Part shown: positions 35,825 through 45,712 of the stretch, piece after piece
How the letters are laid out: each line of letters opens with the position of its first letter
How positions within the stretch are numbered: the stretch's first letter is position 1
Origin: Dehalococcoidia bacterium
GTDB taxonomy: Bacteria > Chloroflexota > Dehalococcoidia > Lucifugimonadales > HRBIN23
NCBI GenBank assembly: GCA_025060295.1
Contig: JANXCH010000023.1
Span: forward strand, 62,001 to 126,000
Length of the DNA: 64,000 nucleotides
Direction: 5' to 3'
Made by a program: the position numbers and the translations under genes
Notes under the pieces: model-generated
What the model saw: only the letters and a program-made list of their open reading frames with translations
Told to the model about the DNA's origin: nothing
Databases searched by the model: none

Positions 35825-36721
35825 TTAGACACCCCGCCGCAGGCGGGGGTCCAGCACGTCCCGCAGGGAGTCGCCCAGCAGGTTGAAGGCGAACACGGCC
35901 AGGCTAATAGCCAAGCCGGGGAAGATGACCATCCACGGGGCGCGTTCCACAAAGCGAGTGGCCGCACCCGACATCATCAACCCCCAGGAGGGGGTGGGTT
36001 CGGCGGTGCCGATGCCCAGGAAACTGAGGGACGCCTCCACCAGGATGGCCTGCCCCAAGTGGGCGGTGAGGATGATAAGGTAGGGGGCCATGGTGTTGGG
36101 GAGCATATGGCGCAGGATGATGCGCGCAGAAGTCGCCCCCAGGGCACGGGCAGCCTCAATGTACTGGAATTCCTTGATGGCCAGGGCGGTGGAACGCACT
36201 ACCCGCGCCGCTAACGGCACGATAGGGATGGCGATGGCGATGATAAGGTTGGGGGTGGAGCGCCCCAGCATGGCCACCACAGCGATGGCCAAAATCAAAA
36301 GGGGGAAGGCGGAGAGGATGTCGATGAAGCGTTGCACGACCAGGTCAAAGGTTTTGCCGAAGTAGGCGCTCACCACGCCCAGCAGGGCACCGATGGTAGA
36401 GCCAATGAAGGCTGCCGAGAAGCCCACCAACAGGGCCACACGGGAGCCGTGGATGAGGCGGCTCAACAGGTCGCGCCCCATCTGATCGGTGCCCAGGAGG
36501 AACTGCCCACCAGGGGGAGCGAGTTGGTGGGCATAGTTGGTCTGATAGGGGTCATAGGGGGCGATGAGGTCGGCGAACAGGGCGGTCACACCCATGAGAA
36601 GGATGACAACGGCTCCGGCCGCCCCCAGGGGCTTGGTGCGGAAGAAGCGCCCCACACCCTTCCAGAAACCTATGCGGGCGCGCCACTCCAACGGGCGGGT
36701 CATTTCAGCGGTGCTGCGCAT
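35825..36721 (-). CDS. Peptide ABC transporter permease (DppC/OppC type)
   Basis: A 298-residue inner-membrane permease with about six helices. An N-terminal OppC_N-type segment precedes the transmembrane domain. The EAA loop reads EAARALGATSARIILRHMLP near residue 180. It is the partner of the DppB-type gene 12 bp upstream. It belongs to a divergently placed set with the ATPases at 31.4-33.4 kb. Confidence 0.93.
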   Translation of the reverse strand: MRSTAEMTRPLEWRARIGFWKGVGRFFRTKPLGAAGAVVILLMGVTALFADLIAPYDPYQTNYAHQLAPPGGQFLLGTDQMGRDLLSRLIHGSRVALLVGFSAAFIGSTIGALLGVVSAYFGKTFDLVVQRFIDILSAFPLLILAIAVVAMLGRSTPNLIIAIAIPIVPLAARVVRSTALAIKEFQYIEAARALGATSARIILRHMLPNTMAPYLIILTAHLGQAILVEASLSFLGIGTAEPTPSWGLMMSGAATRFVERAPWMVIFPGLAISLAVFAFNLLGDSLRDVLDPRLRRGV

Positions 36722-36733
36722 GCCTGCGTGCTC

Positions 36734-37687
36734 CTAATGATAGCGGATGCGCGGGTCCAGAAAGGCATAGAACACATCCACGATCAGGTTGACCACCACG
36801 AAGCCCAGGGCGATAAGCAGAACCAGGGCTTGAATGATGTTATAGTCGCGATGGAACACCGCCTCCACCACCAACCGCCCCACGCCGTTGAGGTTGAACA
36901 CCGTCTCGGTTACCACGAGGCCCCCGATGAGGAAGGCGAACTCATAGCCCAGGATGGTGATGACAGGGAGAAGGGCGTTGCGCAAACCGTGGCGGATGAT
37001 GATGACCCGCTCCCGCAGGCCCTTGGCCCAGGCGGTGCGGATGTAATCCTCCCGCAGCACCTCCAAAAGGCTGGAGCGCATCATGCGTGCGGCGATGGCC
37101 GAATAGCGATAGCCCACGGCTAAAGCGGGCCAGATGGTCTGCTTGAGGTTTTCGGCGGGGTTCTCAAAGAAGGGGGTGTAAATCATCGGCGGAGACCAAT
37201 GGAACCAGAGCACCATCGCCAGGAGCATCAGAATGCCCAGCCAAAAGGAGGGGATGGCCAAGCCGGCAATGGTGAACACCCGCACGCCATAGTCCACCCA
37301 ACTGTCCTGGCGCATGGCAGCCAACGACCCCAGGGGGATGGCCAAGGCTGCCGCCACCAAAGTGGCCATAACTGCGATCTGGAGGCTCAAGGGCAATCGG
37401 ACGCCGATTTCATAGAGCACGGGGCGCGTCGTCCACAGGGAGGTGCCGAAATCAAACCGTAAAACGCCCCACAGCCAGGTGGCGAACTGCACCAGCAAGG
37501 GCTTGTCCAGACCCAATTCGCGGCGGACTTTTTCCACCTGGGAGGGGTCAGCATAGCCCCCTTCGCCGGCGACGATGAGGAGAGCCACATCGCCGGGCAT
37601 AATGCGCATGATGACGAAGGTCAAGATGGCCACCCCCAGAAGGGTGGGCACCATCAGTGCGATGCGGCGCGACAAATACTCTAGCAT
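36734..37687 (-). CDS. Peptide ABC transporter permease (DppB/OppB type)
   Basis: A 317-residue permease with about six transmembrane helices. The N-terminus is the usual MLEYLSRRIALMVPTLLGVA, and the EAA loop is DYIRTAWAKGLRERVIIIRH near residue 220. It sits between the DppC gene (12 bp) and the binding-protein gene, with a 30-bp palindrome in the preceding gap. Confidence 0.93.
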   Translation of the reverse strand: MLEYLSRRIALMVPTLLGVAILTFVIMRIMPGDVALLIVAGEGGYADPSQVEKVRRELGLDKPLLVQFATWLWGVLRFDFGTSLWTTRPVLYEIGVRLPLSLQIAVMATLVAAALAIPLGSLAAMRQDSWVDYGVRVFTIAGLAIPSFWLGILMLLAMVLWFHWSPPMIYTPFFENPAENLKQTIWPALAVGYRYSAIAARMMRSSLLEVLREDYIRTAWAKGLRERVIIIRHGLRNALLPVITILGYEFAFLIGGLVVTETVFNLNGVGRLVVEAVFHRDYNIIQALVLLIALGFVVVNLIVDVFYAFLDPRIRYH

Positions 37688-37703
37688 ACGCCTCCTGGAT
37701 TAG

Positions 37704-37733
37704 GAGTGGGGGGATGCATGCATCCCCCCACTC
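37704..37733. repeat. 30-bp perfect palindrome between binding-protein and permease genes
   Basis: Arms 37704-37718 and 37719-37733 are exact reverse complements with no spacer, including a run of six G and six C. In the minus-strand mRNA it would form a very stable hairpin between the binding-protein and DppB cistrons. Such stem-loops in ABC operons raise the level of binding-protein mRNA relative to the permeases. Confidence 0.75.
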
Positions 37734-37768
37734 TTGCTGTTACCCCATCGCGGGGGGCCAGTGGGAGG

Positions 37769-39517
37769 TTAGTCGGCGGCCAGCCACACATCCTGCAAGC
37801 GCTGGTTGGAGTAGTGGTTGGGCGGGGCGATGTAGTTGCGCACCGTCTTCCAGTGCACCACCCGCCGCGTGCCCCAGTAGCCCTTGATGTAGAGGGCGTG
37901 CTCCCAGAACTTCTGCTCCAAGGCCTTCACCAACTTCACCCGCTCGGTGTAGTCCAGGGTGCGGGACTGCCGGTCAAACAGCTCCACGACATCGGGGAAG
38001 GCTTCGGCCGTCCAGAAGGAGTAGTTGTCAGGGCTACCTGGCATGCGGGCACCGTAGAAGCGGTCGGGGTCGTCGTAGGCATCGCAGTTGAAGATGATAA
38101 TAAGGTCAAAGTTCCCGGTGCGGGCATCGGTGCGGTGGGGGGTCGTCTCCAGGATGCGGTGGCGTGCCACCAGCCCCACCTGGCGCCACTGGTCAATAAG
38201 GAAGTTAGCGTAGTCGTGATAAGGGTTGGGGATGTCGCGGTTCTTGAGTTCGAAGGTGAAGCCCTCGGGGACGCCCGCCTCCCGTAGGAGTTGCCGTGCC
38301 CGCTCCTTGCGGGCGGCCGCATCGGGCTCCCAGGAGGGGAACTTCTCCAGCTCCTCCCAGGTGGGCGACCATTCGGAGCCGAAGCGGATCATAGTGCCCG
38401 GTGGACGCAGACCCGTGATGGGGTAGAGCACCTGGGCACCCAAACGGTGGTCTATGGCATAGTTGAGGGCGAGGCGGACGCGCTTATCGCTGAAGGGGGC
38501 ACGCTGGGTCTGGGCGGCGGTGTCCCACAGGCAGGACCAGTCGGTCTCCTGCACCACCACCCGATCCCCCAGGCTCCGCACAATGTCATCCTTCACGGTG
38601 GGGGGCATGTCGCGGAACTCGATGTGGGCCCGCCCCGTGCGGATGGCGGCCGCCCGCGCTGCCAGGTCCACAATCACCAAGTAGCGGATGCTATCCAGAT
38701 AGGGCCGTCCGGGGATGAAGTAGTTGGGGTTTTTCTTCACCTCCACCAACTGGCCGGGGATGAAGCGCTCAAAGATGAAGGGGCCCGTGCCGATGGGCTT
38801 CAAGCGCGTGTCGGCCGGGGGTTGCTCTTTGGGTGGGATGGTGTTCCACGGCGAGGCGATGTTCAAAAGGAAGGAGCCAGAGGGATAGTTGAGACGAAAG
38901 ACGATGGTATAAGGATCCGGAGTGGCAATCTCCTTGATGACAGGCTTGTACACCGTGAGGCGCGGGCTCAGGAAGCCCGAGGGAGGGTTGATGACCTTGT
39001 CAAAGGTGTCCTTGATGTCCTCGGAGGTCAGTTCCTTCCCGTTGTGGAACTTCACGCCTCGGCGCAGATAGAAGGTAAAGGTGGTGCCATCGGGGGAGGA
39101 TTCCCAGCGCTCTGCCAGGTCAGGGATAATGCGCGGGTATTGGAAGGGGTCCAACTGTAGGAGGGTGTTGAACACAGGTGCGGCCGGCTGAATGGTAGCG
39201 AAGGTGGTCTCCTGACGGGGGTCGAGGTGGGGCGGGTTAGCCGGTAAGGCAACCAGTAAGGTGCCCCCGTAGCGAGCGGCCTCCCCAGGCGTGGGCGTGG
39301 GGCGTGGGGTGGGCAAGGGGGTGGGGGTCGGGAGAACCATGGGGAGGGTGGGGGTAGGTGTGGCGACGGGGGCCGGGGTCGGGGTAGCGGGGCGCGGGGT
39401 GGGGGTCGGAGGCGGCGGAGGCGTGGGAGTGGGTGTGGGCGCCGCACGGGCACAGCCCACCGCCGTCAGCAGGAAGACAAGACCTACAATCAGGAGGAGG
39501 CGATGCACCCGATGCAT
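37769..39517 (-). CDS. ABC transporter substrate-binding lipoprotein, family 5
   Basis: A 582-residue solute-binding protein for oligopeptides or similar ligands. A signal peptide ends in the lipobox TAVGCARA (Cys near 23). A Pro/Thr-rich linker of about 55 residues follows. The SBP_bac_5 domain starts GGTLLVALPANPPHLDPRQ and contains WESSPDGTTFTFYLRRGVKF, HNGKELTSEDIKDTFD, and RLALNYAIDH. ATG at 39517 follows AAGGAGG. The ligand is unknown. Confidence 0.93.
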   Translation of the reverse strand: MHRVHRLLLIVGLVFLLTAVGCARAAPTPTPTPPPPPTPTPRPATPTPAPVATPTPTLPMVLPTPTPLPTPRPTPTPGEAARYGGTLLVALPANPPHLDPRQETTFATIQPAAPVFNTLLQLDPFQYPRIIPDLAERWESSPDGTTFTFYLRRGVKFHNGKELTSEDIKDTFDKVINPPSGFLSPRLTVYKPVIKEIATPDPYTIVFRLNYPSGSFLLNIASPWNTIPPKEQPPADTRLKPIGTGPFIFERFIPGQLVEVKKNPNYFIPGRPYLDSIRYLVIVDLAARAAAIRTGRAHIEFRDMPPTVKDDIVRSLGDRVVVQETDWSCLWDTAAQTQRAPFSDKRVRLALNYAIDHRLGAQVLYPITGLRPPGTMIRFGSEWSPTWEELEKFPSWEPDAAARKERARQLLREAGVPEGFTFELKNRDIPNPYHDYANFLIDQWRQVGLVARHRILETTPHRTDARTGNFDLIIIFNCDAYDDPDRFYGARMPGSPDNYSFWTAEAFPDVVELFDRQSRTLDYTERVKLVKALEQKFWEHALYIKGYWGTRRVVHWKTVRNYIAPPNHYSNQRLQDVWLAAD

Positions 39518-39547
39518 AAGCCCTCCTTGTAATCACTGATGGTTTCT

Positions 39548-39576
39548 AGGGTAAGGGATAACAGGGGCGGTGTCAA
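39548..39576 (-). promoter_or_regulatory. Promoter of the binding-protein/permease operon
   Basis: On the minus strand TTGACA (39571-39576) and TACCCT (39548-39553) are 17 nt apart, 30 nt before the ATG. Confidence 0.6.
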
Positions 39577-39708
39577 CCATCACCCCTCTTTTATGCTACG
39601 ATGGGCAACCCTTCTTGGATCCTGGGTGTGGCATAGCGTTTGTTCACTCCTGTCCGTGCGATCTCGCCCCTGCTGTGCTCGCCTACAGGGGGTGCCTGGT
39701 GAAAGGGG

Positions 39709-41529
39709 CTAGCGCGGAGGAAGGTGGGTTGTCGACCCCTCCCGCAGCACCGCTAGGTGCAGCTCCCGTAGTTGCCGTTCGGAAACCTCGGCAGGTGCGC
39801 CGAGCAGCAGATCTTGGGCGCTTTGGGTCTTGGGGAAAGCGATGACCTCCCGCAGGGATGGCTCGTTGGCCAAAATCATCACGATGCGGTCGATGCCCGG
39901 GGCGATGCCCCCGTGCGGGGGAGCACCATATTCAAAGGCCTCCAGCAGGTGGCCGAAGCGCTTCTGCGCCTCCTCGGGGGTGTAGCCCAGAATGCGGAAG
40001 ATGCGCTCCTGCACCTGCCTGTCGTGGATGCGGATGCTCCCCGAGGCTATCTCGTAGCCGTTACATACAATGTCGTAGGCTTTGGAGCGCACACGGCCGG
40101 GGTCGGTCTCCAAGAACGGAAGGTCTTCCTCTCGCGGAGCGGTGAAGGGGTGGTGGGCCGATTCCCACCGGCTCTCCTCCGCGTTCCACTCAAAGAGGGG
40201 GAACTGGGTAATGAAGGCGAAAACGATGGTATCGGGGTCTGCCAAACCCAGGCGCGTGGCCATCTCCTGGCGGAGGGCGGAGAGCACAGCGTGGGTGGTA
40301 GCCACCTCGCCAGCCACCACGAGGAGCAGGTCTCCGGGCTGGGCACCGGCTTGACGCGCCATAGTTTTGATCTGATCTAAGGTGAAGTAGCGGGCCACAG
40401 CCGAACGCACCTGCTCTTCCGACAACGCGTCCAGGCTTGTCCCCCGCTGCCCCAAAGCAAAGGTGACCAGTCCTTGGGCTCCCTTGCTTTTGGCCAGGTC
40501 TGTCAGCTCCTCCAACTGACGGCGGGAGTAGTCGGCACAGCCGGGTGCGGCGAACCCCTTCACTACCCCACCCCGCTGAATAACTTTGCGAAACACCTCG
40601 AACTGGCTTTGGGCGGCGATGGGAGTAAGGTCGGCCAGTTTCAGACCATAGCGCAAGTCGGGCTTATCGGAACCGTAGGTGGCCATGGCCTCAGCATAGG
40701 TGAGGCGTGGGAAGGGCTTGCGTAGGCGTTTATGGGGCGTGACCTGCTCTACCAGATCGGTGAACAGCTCCTCCATAAGGTTGAGGATGTCATCTTCGTC
40801 CACGAAACTCATTTCTAGGTCCAGTTGGGTGAACTCGGGCTGGCGATCCGCCCGTAGGTCTTCGTCGCGGAAACAGCGGGCGATTTGGAAGTAGCGCTCT
40901 ATGCCCGCCACCATCAGGAGTTGCTTCAGTTGCTGAGGCGATTGGGGCAGGGCATAGAAGTGGCCGGGATAGAGGCGACTAGGCACCAGGTAGTCCCGTG
41001 CCCCTTCGGGGGTGCTTTTGGTGAGGATGGGGGTTTCAATTTCCCAAAAGCCCCGGGCGGTCAGCCAGTCGCGGATGAACTTGACCACCCGATGGCGCAG
41101 TTCCAGGTTGCGCTGAAGGCGCTGACGGCGCAGGTAAAGGTATCGATAACGAAGGCGCAGGGTCTCATCTACCTCGGTGTCCTCATTAATGTAGAAGGGT
41201 GGAGGCCGGGAAGGGTTGAGCACGCGGCAAGCCGTGGCCCGCACCTCCACCTGCCCAGTGGGGATGGCGGGGTTTTCGGTGCCGAAGGGACGGCGCTCCA
41301 CTGTGCCCACCACTTGCACCACCCACTCGTTGCGGACGCTATCGGCGGTGCGGTAGGCGTCAGGGGCGTCGGCAGGGTTGAACACCACTTGGACGATGCC
41401 GCTGCGGTCGCGCAGGTCAAGGAAGATAATGCCCCCGTGGTCGCGCCGACGGTGCACCCACCCTGCTAGGGTCACTCGCTGTCCCACGTGGTCTAGGGTG
41501 AGGCTACCACACTGGGTATCCTTGAGCAT
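39709..41529 (-). CDS. aspS: Aspartyl-tRNA synthetase
   Basis: A 606-residue class II synthetase of the bacterial type. The N-terminal OB-fold anticodon domain reads [20 protein letters not shown]. Class II motifs appear in [41 protein letters not shown] and the C-terminal [12 protein letters not shown]. The insertion (GAD) domain lies between. Length matches bacterial AspRS. ATG at 41529 follows AGGAG. Whether it also charges tRNA-Asn cannot be told from sequence alone. Confidence 0.96.
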   Translation of the reverse strand: MLKDTQCGSLTLDHVGQRVTLAGWVHRRRDHGGIIFLDLRDRSGIVQVVFNPADAPDAYRTADSVRNEWVVQVVGTVERRPFGTENPAIPTGQVEVRATACRVLNPSRPPPFYINEDTEVDETLRLRYRYLYLRRQRLQRNLELRHRVVKFIRDWLTARGFWEIETPILTKSTPEGARDYLVPSRLYPGHFYALPQSPQQLKQLLMVAGIERYFQIARCFRDEDLRADRQPEFTQLDLEMSFVDEDDILNLMEELFTDLVEQVTPHKRLRKPFPRLTYAEAMATYGSDKPDLRYGLKLADLTPIAAQSQFEVFRKVIQRGGVVKGFAAPGCADYSRRQLEELTDLAKSKGAQGLVTFALGQRGTSLDALSEEQVRSAVARYFTLDQIKTMARQAGAQPGDLLLVVAGEVATTHAVLSALRQEMATRLGLADPDTIVFAFITQFPLFEWNAEESRWESAHHPFTAPREEDLPFLETDPGRVRSKAYDIVCNGYEIASGSIRIHDRQVQERIFRILGYTPEEAQKRFGHLLEAFEYGAPPHGGIAPGIDRIVMILANEPSLREVIAFPKTQSAQDLLLGAPAEVSERQLRELHLAVLREGSTTHLPPR

Positions 41530-41604
41530 AGTGGCTCCTGGGGAGGGCTTTTCCCTTCCAGGATAACACGGTGCACAGGCTGGGGGGTATTTTAGGGGTG
41601 GTGA

Positions 41605-43398
41605 TTAAGAATTCTGTCCGCGCAAGGTCAGGAACTGCTCCACAGCTTGCGTCAGGTGAGCGGGGTCGTCTATCGGCGGGAGACAGGCCCCCTGCAGGCA
41701 TACATAGGCTTGGGGTTTGGTGCCCAGGACAAAGCCTCTGCTGGCCAGGGCGTGGGGATCGCTGGTATCCAGCAAGAGAGGCTCTACGCACGGATAAGGG
41801 AGGGCGAAGGCGGCATCCAGCAGGGCGTGGGTCTCGGATGCCTGGGAGGGGCCGACGATGTTCACCTCTAGAGGAGGGAAGAGGTGGCGCAGGACGGCCC
41901 GTGCGTAGGCGGCGGCGTGTTCGCCATAGTCCTGGGCGACCTGCACGAAGGCGGTGAGGGTGTCGTGGGCACGGGAGGCGTGGGTGCTCTGTCCCGTTAT
42001 AGTGGAGAGGAGGCGTAAAGCCTCGGCGGCGACGGTATTGTCGGTGAGGGACTTCTCCTTGAGTTGGAGGTAGCCGAGGGGGGCAACGCCCGGCCCCACA
42101 TCCCACAAGCCCCCGCTGTGGGAATCCCAGAAGCGCTCCAGCATCGTGTGAGCGAGGGTTTGGGCGCGCTCCAGCATAGCGGGAGTGCCCGTGCGACGAT
42201 AGGCTTCAGCCAGGGCGAGGGTCAGCCAGGCGTAGTCGGTGAGGGTGCCGTCCACGAAGGGTTTCCCCTCCGCCCAGCAATGGAACAGGGCTTTGTCCGC
42301 CTCTGACCAGAGGTTGTTCCAGAGGAAGTCCAGGGCGCGCACAGCTTGCTGGCGCAGGGAAGTCTGCCCCAAAAGGTCGCTGGCCTCCACGTAGGCGATG
42401 ACCATCTGGCCGTTCCAGTTGGTATAAACGGTGCGGTCCACAAAAGGCGGAAGGGTGCGAGCCCGGCCGGTGGCGTCCAGGGCGTAGTAGGCTTCATCGG
42501 CATCCTGACTGCCCCAAAACACGCCCAGGTCGGGGCTGTGCAACCGCTTGTTCACATACCCGATGATGCCCTCAGCGATCTCCCGATACAGGGGTTGCCT
42601 TGTTACCTTCCAGGCGCGCAGGTAGAGGCGCAACAGGCTGGCCTGGTCTTCGGCCATCTTTTCGTAATGGGGCTCCGACCAGTCCCGGCGGGTGCTGTAA
42701 CGGAAGAAGCCCCCCTCCACCTTGTCCCACAGGGCGCCTTGCGACATGCTGTCCAAGGTCTTGACCACCATCCGCAGGAAGAGGGGGTCGCGCGTCTGGG
42801 CGTACTGGTCGAGGAGGAGGTGCTGGGCGTCGGTCATAGGGAACTTGGGTTGGGAGCCGAACCCTCCAAAAAAGGGGTCATACAGGCCGGTAACGGCCCG
42901 CACAACACTATCCACCACCTGGAACGAGAGGGGTGTGCCCGCCTGGACACGGCGGATCCGTTCCATGCGGCGGGTGCGCATCTCCTGGGCAGTGCGGTAA
43001 ACGCTGGCCTTTTGCTGACGGTAGAGAGTGGCGACCCGCACCAGAACCTCCTTGAACTGGTGAGGGGGGATGTAGGTGCCCCCGGCGATGATGTCCCCCT
43101 CAGGGGTAAGGAAGGCGGTGGTGGGCCACCCGCCCATGTTGTAGCGCTGGTTGACCTCCGGGTGCTGGTCGTTGTCCACGCGAATGGGGATGTAATGGCT
43201 GTTGATGAGGCGGATGGCCTCGGCGTCCGAGTAGGAGGTCTCGTCCATCACATGGCACCAGTGGCACCAGACGGCAGAGATGGCTAGGAGAACAGGCTTG
43301 TCTTCCCTTTGGGCCTCCTGGAAGGCTGTCTCCCCCCACGGACGCCATTGAATTTCATGGGCACGATTGGGGCGGGGCGAGAACCGGAAGGTCTGCAT
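41605..43398 (-). CDS. YyaL-type thioredoxin-domain protein (DUF255)
   Basis: A 597-residue protein of the spermatogenesis-associated-20 family. The N-terminal thioredoxin-like domain has the CHWC site in SAVWCHWCHVMDETSY near residue 45. It is followed by an alpha/alpha toroid domain resembling N-acylglucosamine epimerases, with WDKVEGGFFRYSTRRDW and TNWNGQMV. ATG at 43398 follows GAGGAG. A protein-redox or cell-wall-related role is often proposed; the function is not established. Confidence 0.88.
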   Translation of the reverse strand: MQTFRFSPRPNRAHEIQWRPWGETAFQEAQREDKPVLLAISAVWCHWCHVMDETSYSDAEAIRLINSHYIPIRVDNDQHPEVNQRYNMGGWPTTAFLTPEGDIIAGGTYIPPHQFKEVLVRVATLYRQQKASVYRTAQEMRTRRMERIRRVQAGTPLSFQVVDSVVRAVTGLYDPFFGGFGSQPKFPMTDAQHLLLDQYAQTRDPLFLRMVVKTLDSMSQGALWDKVEGGFFRYSTRRDWSEPHYEKMAEDQASLLRLYLRAWKVTRQPLYREIAEGIIGYVNKRLHSPDLGVFWGSQDADEAYYALDATGRARTLPPFVDRTVYTNWNGQMVIAYVEASDLLGQTSLRQQAVRALDFLWNNLWSEADKALFHCWAEGKPFVDGTLTDYAWLTLALAEAYRRTGTPAMLERAQTLAHTMLERFWDSHSGGLWDVGPGVAPLGYLQLKEKSLTDNTVAAEALRLLSTITGQSTHASRAHDTLTAFVQVAQDYGEHAAAYARAVLRHLFPPLEVNIVGPSQASETHALLDAAFALPYPCVEPLLLDTSDPHALASRGFVLGTKPQAYVCLQGACLPPIDDPAHLTQAVEQFLTLRGQNS

Positions 43399-43692
43399 AA
43401 GGCTCTCCTCTACCGTCCACGCCTTCAGCCTAACATAGGAGGCGAAGGGAGGCAAGGCGGCCTGGGACGCCCGTAAGGACATCTTGGGCGGTGGGGGAAG
43501 AAAACTACTTCATTTGCGCCCCCGCAAAGGATATCTCTAAAGTGAATATGGGCACTCTCGTGCCCTTCTTTGGAGCACAAGACCTGGGGATGCTGGCCTT
43601 CGTCCTGTTCTCCAGCTTCACCATCTGGATAAAGTGGGGCTATGCTATGATGAATCCCAGAGCACCCCGCCGTTTGGAAAGGTCAGACGGCG

Positions 43693-44982
43693 ATGCAGAC
43701 TCATCTTCATCGTGAGCCGATGCTGTCTGTGGAGGAGGCCCAGGAGCGTATCCTGGCGCACTTTGCCCCCCTGTCCGCTGTAGAGGTGCCTTTGGATGAG
43801 GGGTTGGGGCTGGTGTTGGCAGAGGATGTGCGCTCCCCTCTGGATGTGCCCCCCTGGGACAACGCGGCCATGGACGGATATGCCGTGCGCTGGGAGGATA
43901 TCCGCGGGGCAAGTCCTTCCACCCCCCGCTTGTTGCGCGTGGTGGGGATGGTGGCGGCGGGGCAGATGCCCTCCTCGGCTGTCTTGCCCGGCACAGCCGT
44001 TCGCATTATGACGGGTGCCCCCATACCCCCCGGCGCTGATACGGTGGTGCCCTTTGAGGAGACCGATGAGGAGCACCGTCGGCGTGTAGGGCGTGGCCTG
44101 GAACACATCTCCATCCTCGGGGAGGTGCCACAAGGTGCTCACATTCGCCCCCGAGCGGGAGACATTCGCCGTGACGAGATAGTTCTCCCCCGGGGGACGG
44201 TGTTGGGGCCAGCCCAGATAGGTGTCCTGGCGTCGCTGGGGAGGGCGACGGTGCGGGTGGTCCGACGGCCGGTGGTGGCTGTGCTCTCCACGGGGGATGA
44301 ACTGCTGGCACCCGGTGAGCCTCTGCAGCCGGGGAAAATTTACGATATCAATTCTCACAGCGTGGGGGCGGCCGTGCGCCAGGCGGGAGGCATCCCCCTG
44401 CTCCTGGGCATCGCCCAGGACGACCTGGAGGATGTGCGCCGAAAGGTGCAGGAGGGGCTCCAAGCGGACTTCCTGCTCACCTCGGCGGGGGTGTCTAAAG
44501 GCGATTACGATATCGTCAAGGATGTGCTGGCCCAGCAGGGGCGGGTGGAGTTCTGGACAGTGCGGATGCGCCCGGGGAAGCCCATGGCCTTCGGGTGGTT
44601 CCTTACTCCTGACGGGCGACGAGTGCCCCACCTGGGCCTGCCGGGGAACCCGGTGAGCGCGTTGGTGGTGTTTGAACTGTTTTGTCGGCCGGCCATCTTC
44701 CGCATGCTAGGGCGGAAGGATTACCACCGCCCCGTAGTGCAGGCCACTTTGGACGGGCGTATTGTCAACAGCGATGGGCGGCGTGTCTACGCTCGGGTGG
44801 TGGTGGAGCGAAGGGGGGAGGGATGGGTAGCGCGCCCCGCTGGGCCCCAGGCTTCCCATATCCTCACGGCTTTGGCACGGGCCAACGGCTTGGCCATCTG
44901 CCCCGAGGATGTCCCCGTTCTGGAGACGGGGGCGCGGGTGCAGGTCATACTCCTCGACGGACCTGTGGAGGTGGCTCGGTGA
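43693..44982 (+). CDS. moeA: Molybdopterin molybdenumtransferase MoeA
   Basis: A 429-residue enzyme that inserts molybdate into adenylated molybdopterin. The blocks are PPWDNAAMDGYAV, GTAVRIMTGAPIPPGADTVV, VLSTGDELLAPG, DINSHS, TSAGVSKGDYD and the catalytic loop GLPGNPVSALVVFELF. The start is ATG at 43693. It shares GTGA with the next gene. No other cofactor genes are in the window. It indicates that the cell has molybdoenzymes. Confidence 0.95.
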   Translation: MQTHLHREPMLSVEEAQERILAHFAPLSAVEVPLDEGLGLVLAEDVRSPLDVPPWDNAAMDGYAVRWEDIRGASPSTPRLLRVVGMVAAGQMPSSAVLPGTAVRIMTGAPIPPGADTVVPFEETDEEHRRRVGRGLEHISILGEVPQGAHIRPRAGDIRRDEIVLPRGTVLGPAQIGVLASLGRATVRVVRRPVVAVLSTGDELLAPGEPLQPGKIYDINSHSVGAAVRQAGGIPLLLGIAQDDLEDVRRKVQEGLQADFLLTSAGVSKGDYDIVKDVLAQQGRVEFWTVRMRPGKPMAFGWFLTPDGRRVPHLGLPGNPVSALVVFELFCRPAIFRMLGRKDYHRPVVQATLDGRIVNSDGRRVYARVVVERRGEGWVARPAGPQASHILTALARANGLAICPEDVPVLETGARVQVILLDGPVEVAR

Positions 44983-45410
44983 ACCCGCAGGAGAAGCCCC
45001 CTGCCCGTTCCTCAGAACCCCTTTTTCAGATTGACTTCCAATGGTTTGAGAAGCAACGCATCGTCCCCTCAGCATTTCTCCTGCCCCGCCTGTGCGCCGA
45101 CTGCCGGCGGGAGATGGAGGGCCGTCTTGACAAGGGCCTGGGCGTCCCCTGGCAAGAGTATATGGAGCGTATCGCCCAGCACTGCTCCCGAGAGCCGGGG
45201 TTTATTACCGAGGGCACACCCTTGCTGGAGGGGGTTTTCCGTCTCCTTTTGGGAGCCCGCAACGAACCGGTAGGGCTCACGGCGTTGAAAGACGCCCTCG
45301 AAGAGTGGTGGCAGACGGGACACTCGGTGCGGGTGGTGAGTGCGGAGGTCCTTATGCGCGTGCTCCAGCGTAGCGGGGCCTACGGCATCCGTCAGGTGTC
45401 GCCCCCGTAG
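44979..45410 (+). CDS. Conserved-looking protein of unknown function, coupled to moeA
   Basis: A 143-residue soluble protein starting with GTG at 44979, overlapping the moeA stop as GTGA. It has a CxxC pair (RLCADCRREMEG near residues 39-42) and two Trp-rich helical segments (PWQEYMERIAQHC, EEWWQTGHSVRVV). The C-terminal half resembles a small winged-helix pattern, but I do not recognise a family. It might be a zinc- or cofactor-binding partner of MoeA; that is inference from coupling only. Its 3' end overlaps the convergent acylphosphatase gene by 19 bp. Confidence 0.6.
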   Translation: MNPQEKPPARSSEPLFQIDFQWFEKQRIVPSAFLLPRLCADCRREMEGRLDKGLGVPWQEYMERIAQHCSREPGFITEGTPLLEGVFRLLLGARNEPVGLTALKDALEEWWQTGHSVRVVSAEVLMRVLQRSGAYGIRQVSPP

Positions 45411-45709
45411 CGCACGGTGAACCCTGTCCAGAGGCCGGTGGGGTCTTTCCATTCCTCCTCCACCCGCTCCACCTGGGCCAGGGGCGGGCCGCGGTGCAGG
45501 GCCTCCCGCAGAAGCGCCAGCGCCTCCGCAGGGCCTTCCGCCCACACTTCTACCGCCTGGCCGTTGGGCAGGTTGCGCACCCATCCCTTCAGGCCGAGAG
45601 TGCGGGCGCGCGCCTCTACAAAGGCACGAAAGCCAACCCCTTGCACACGCCCGTATACGGTAGCGTGGAGAGCCTGTTGGTCTTTCCCGTGGGTTCCACT
45701 CACAGCCAA
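45392..45709 (-). CDS. Acylphosphatase
   Basis: A small enzyme hydrolysing acyl phosphates. The active-site pattern is VYGRVQGVGFRAFVEARAR, with the catalytic Arg in GFR and Asn in GWVRNLPNGQAVEVWAEG. The start is uncertain: TTG at 45709 or GTG at 45703, giving about 103-105 residues. It follows the DUF503 gene by 3 bp and closes the minus-strand housekeeping operon. Confidence 0.9.
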   Translation of the reverse strand: MAVSGTHGKDQQALHATVYGRVQGVGFRAFVEARARTLGLKGWVRNLPNGQAVEVWAEGPAEALALLREALHRGPPLAQVERVEEEWKDPTGLWTGFTVRYGGDT

Positions 45710-45712
45710 CGG

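Noticed and set aside
43491-43715. Possible 75-codon plus-strand gene before moeA
   Set aside because: No ribosome site, overlaps the moeA start and has no recognisable pattern apart from one hydrophobic stretch.
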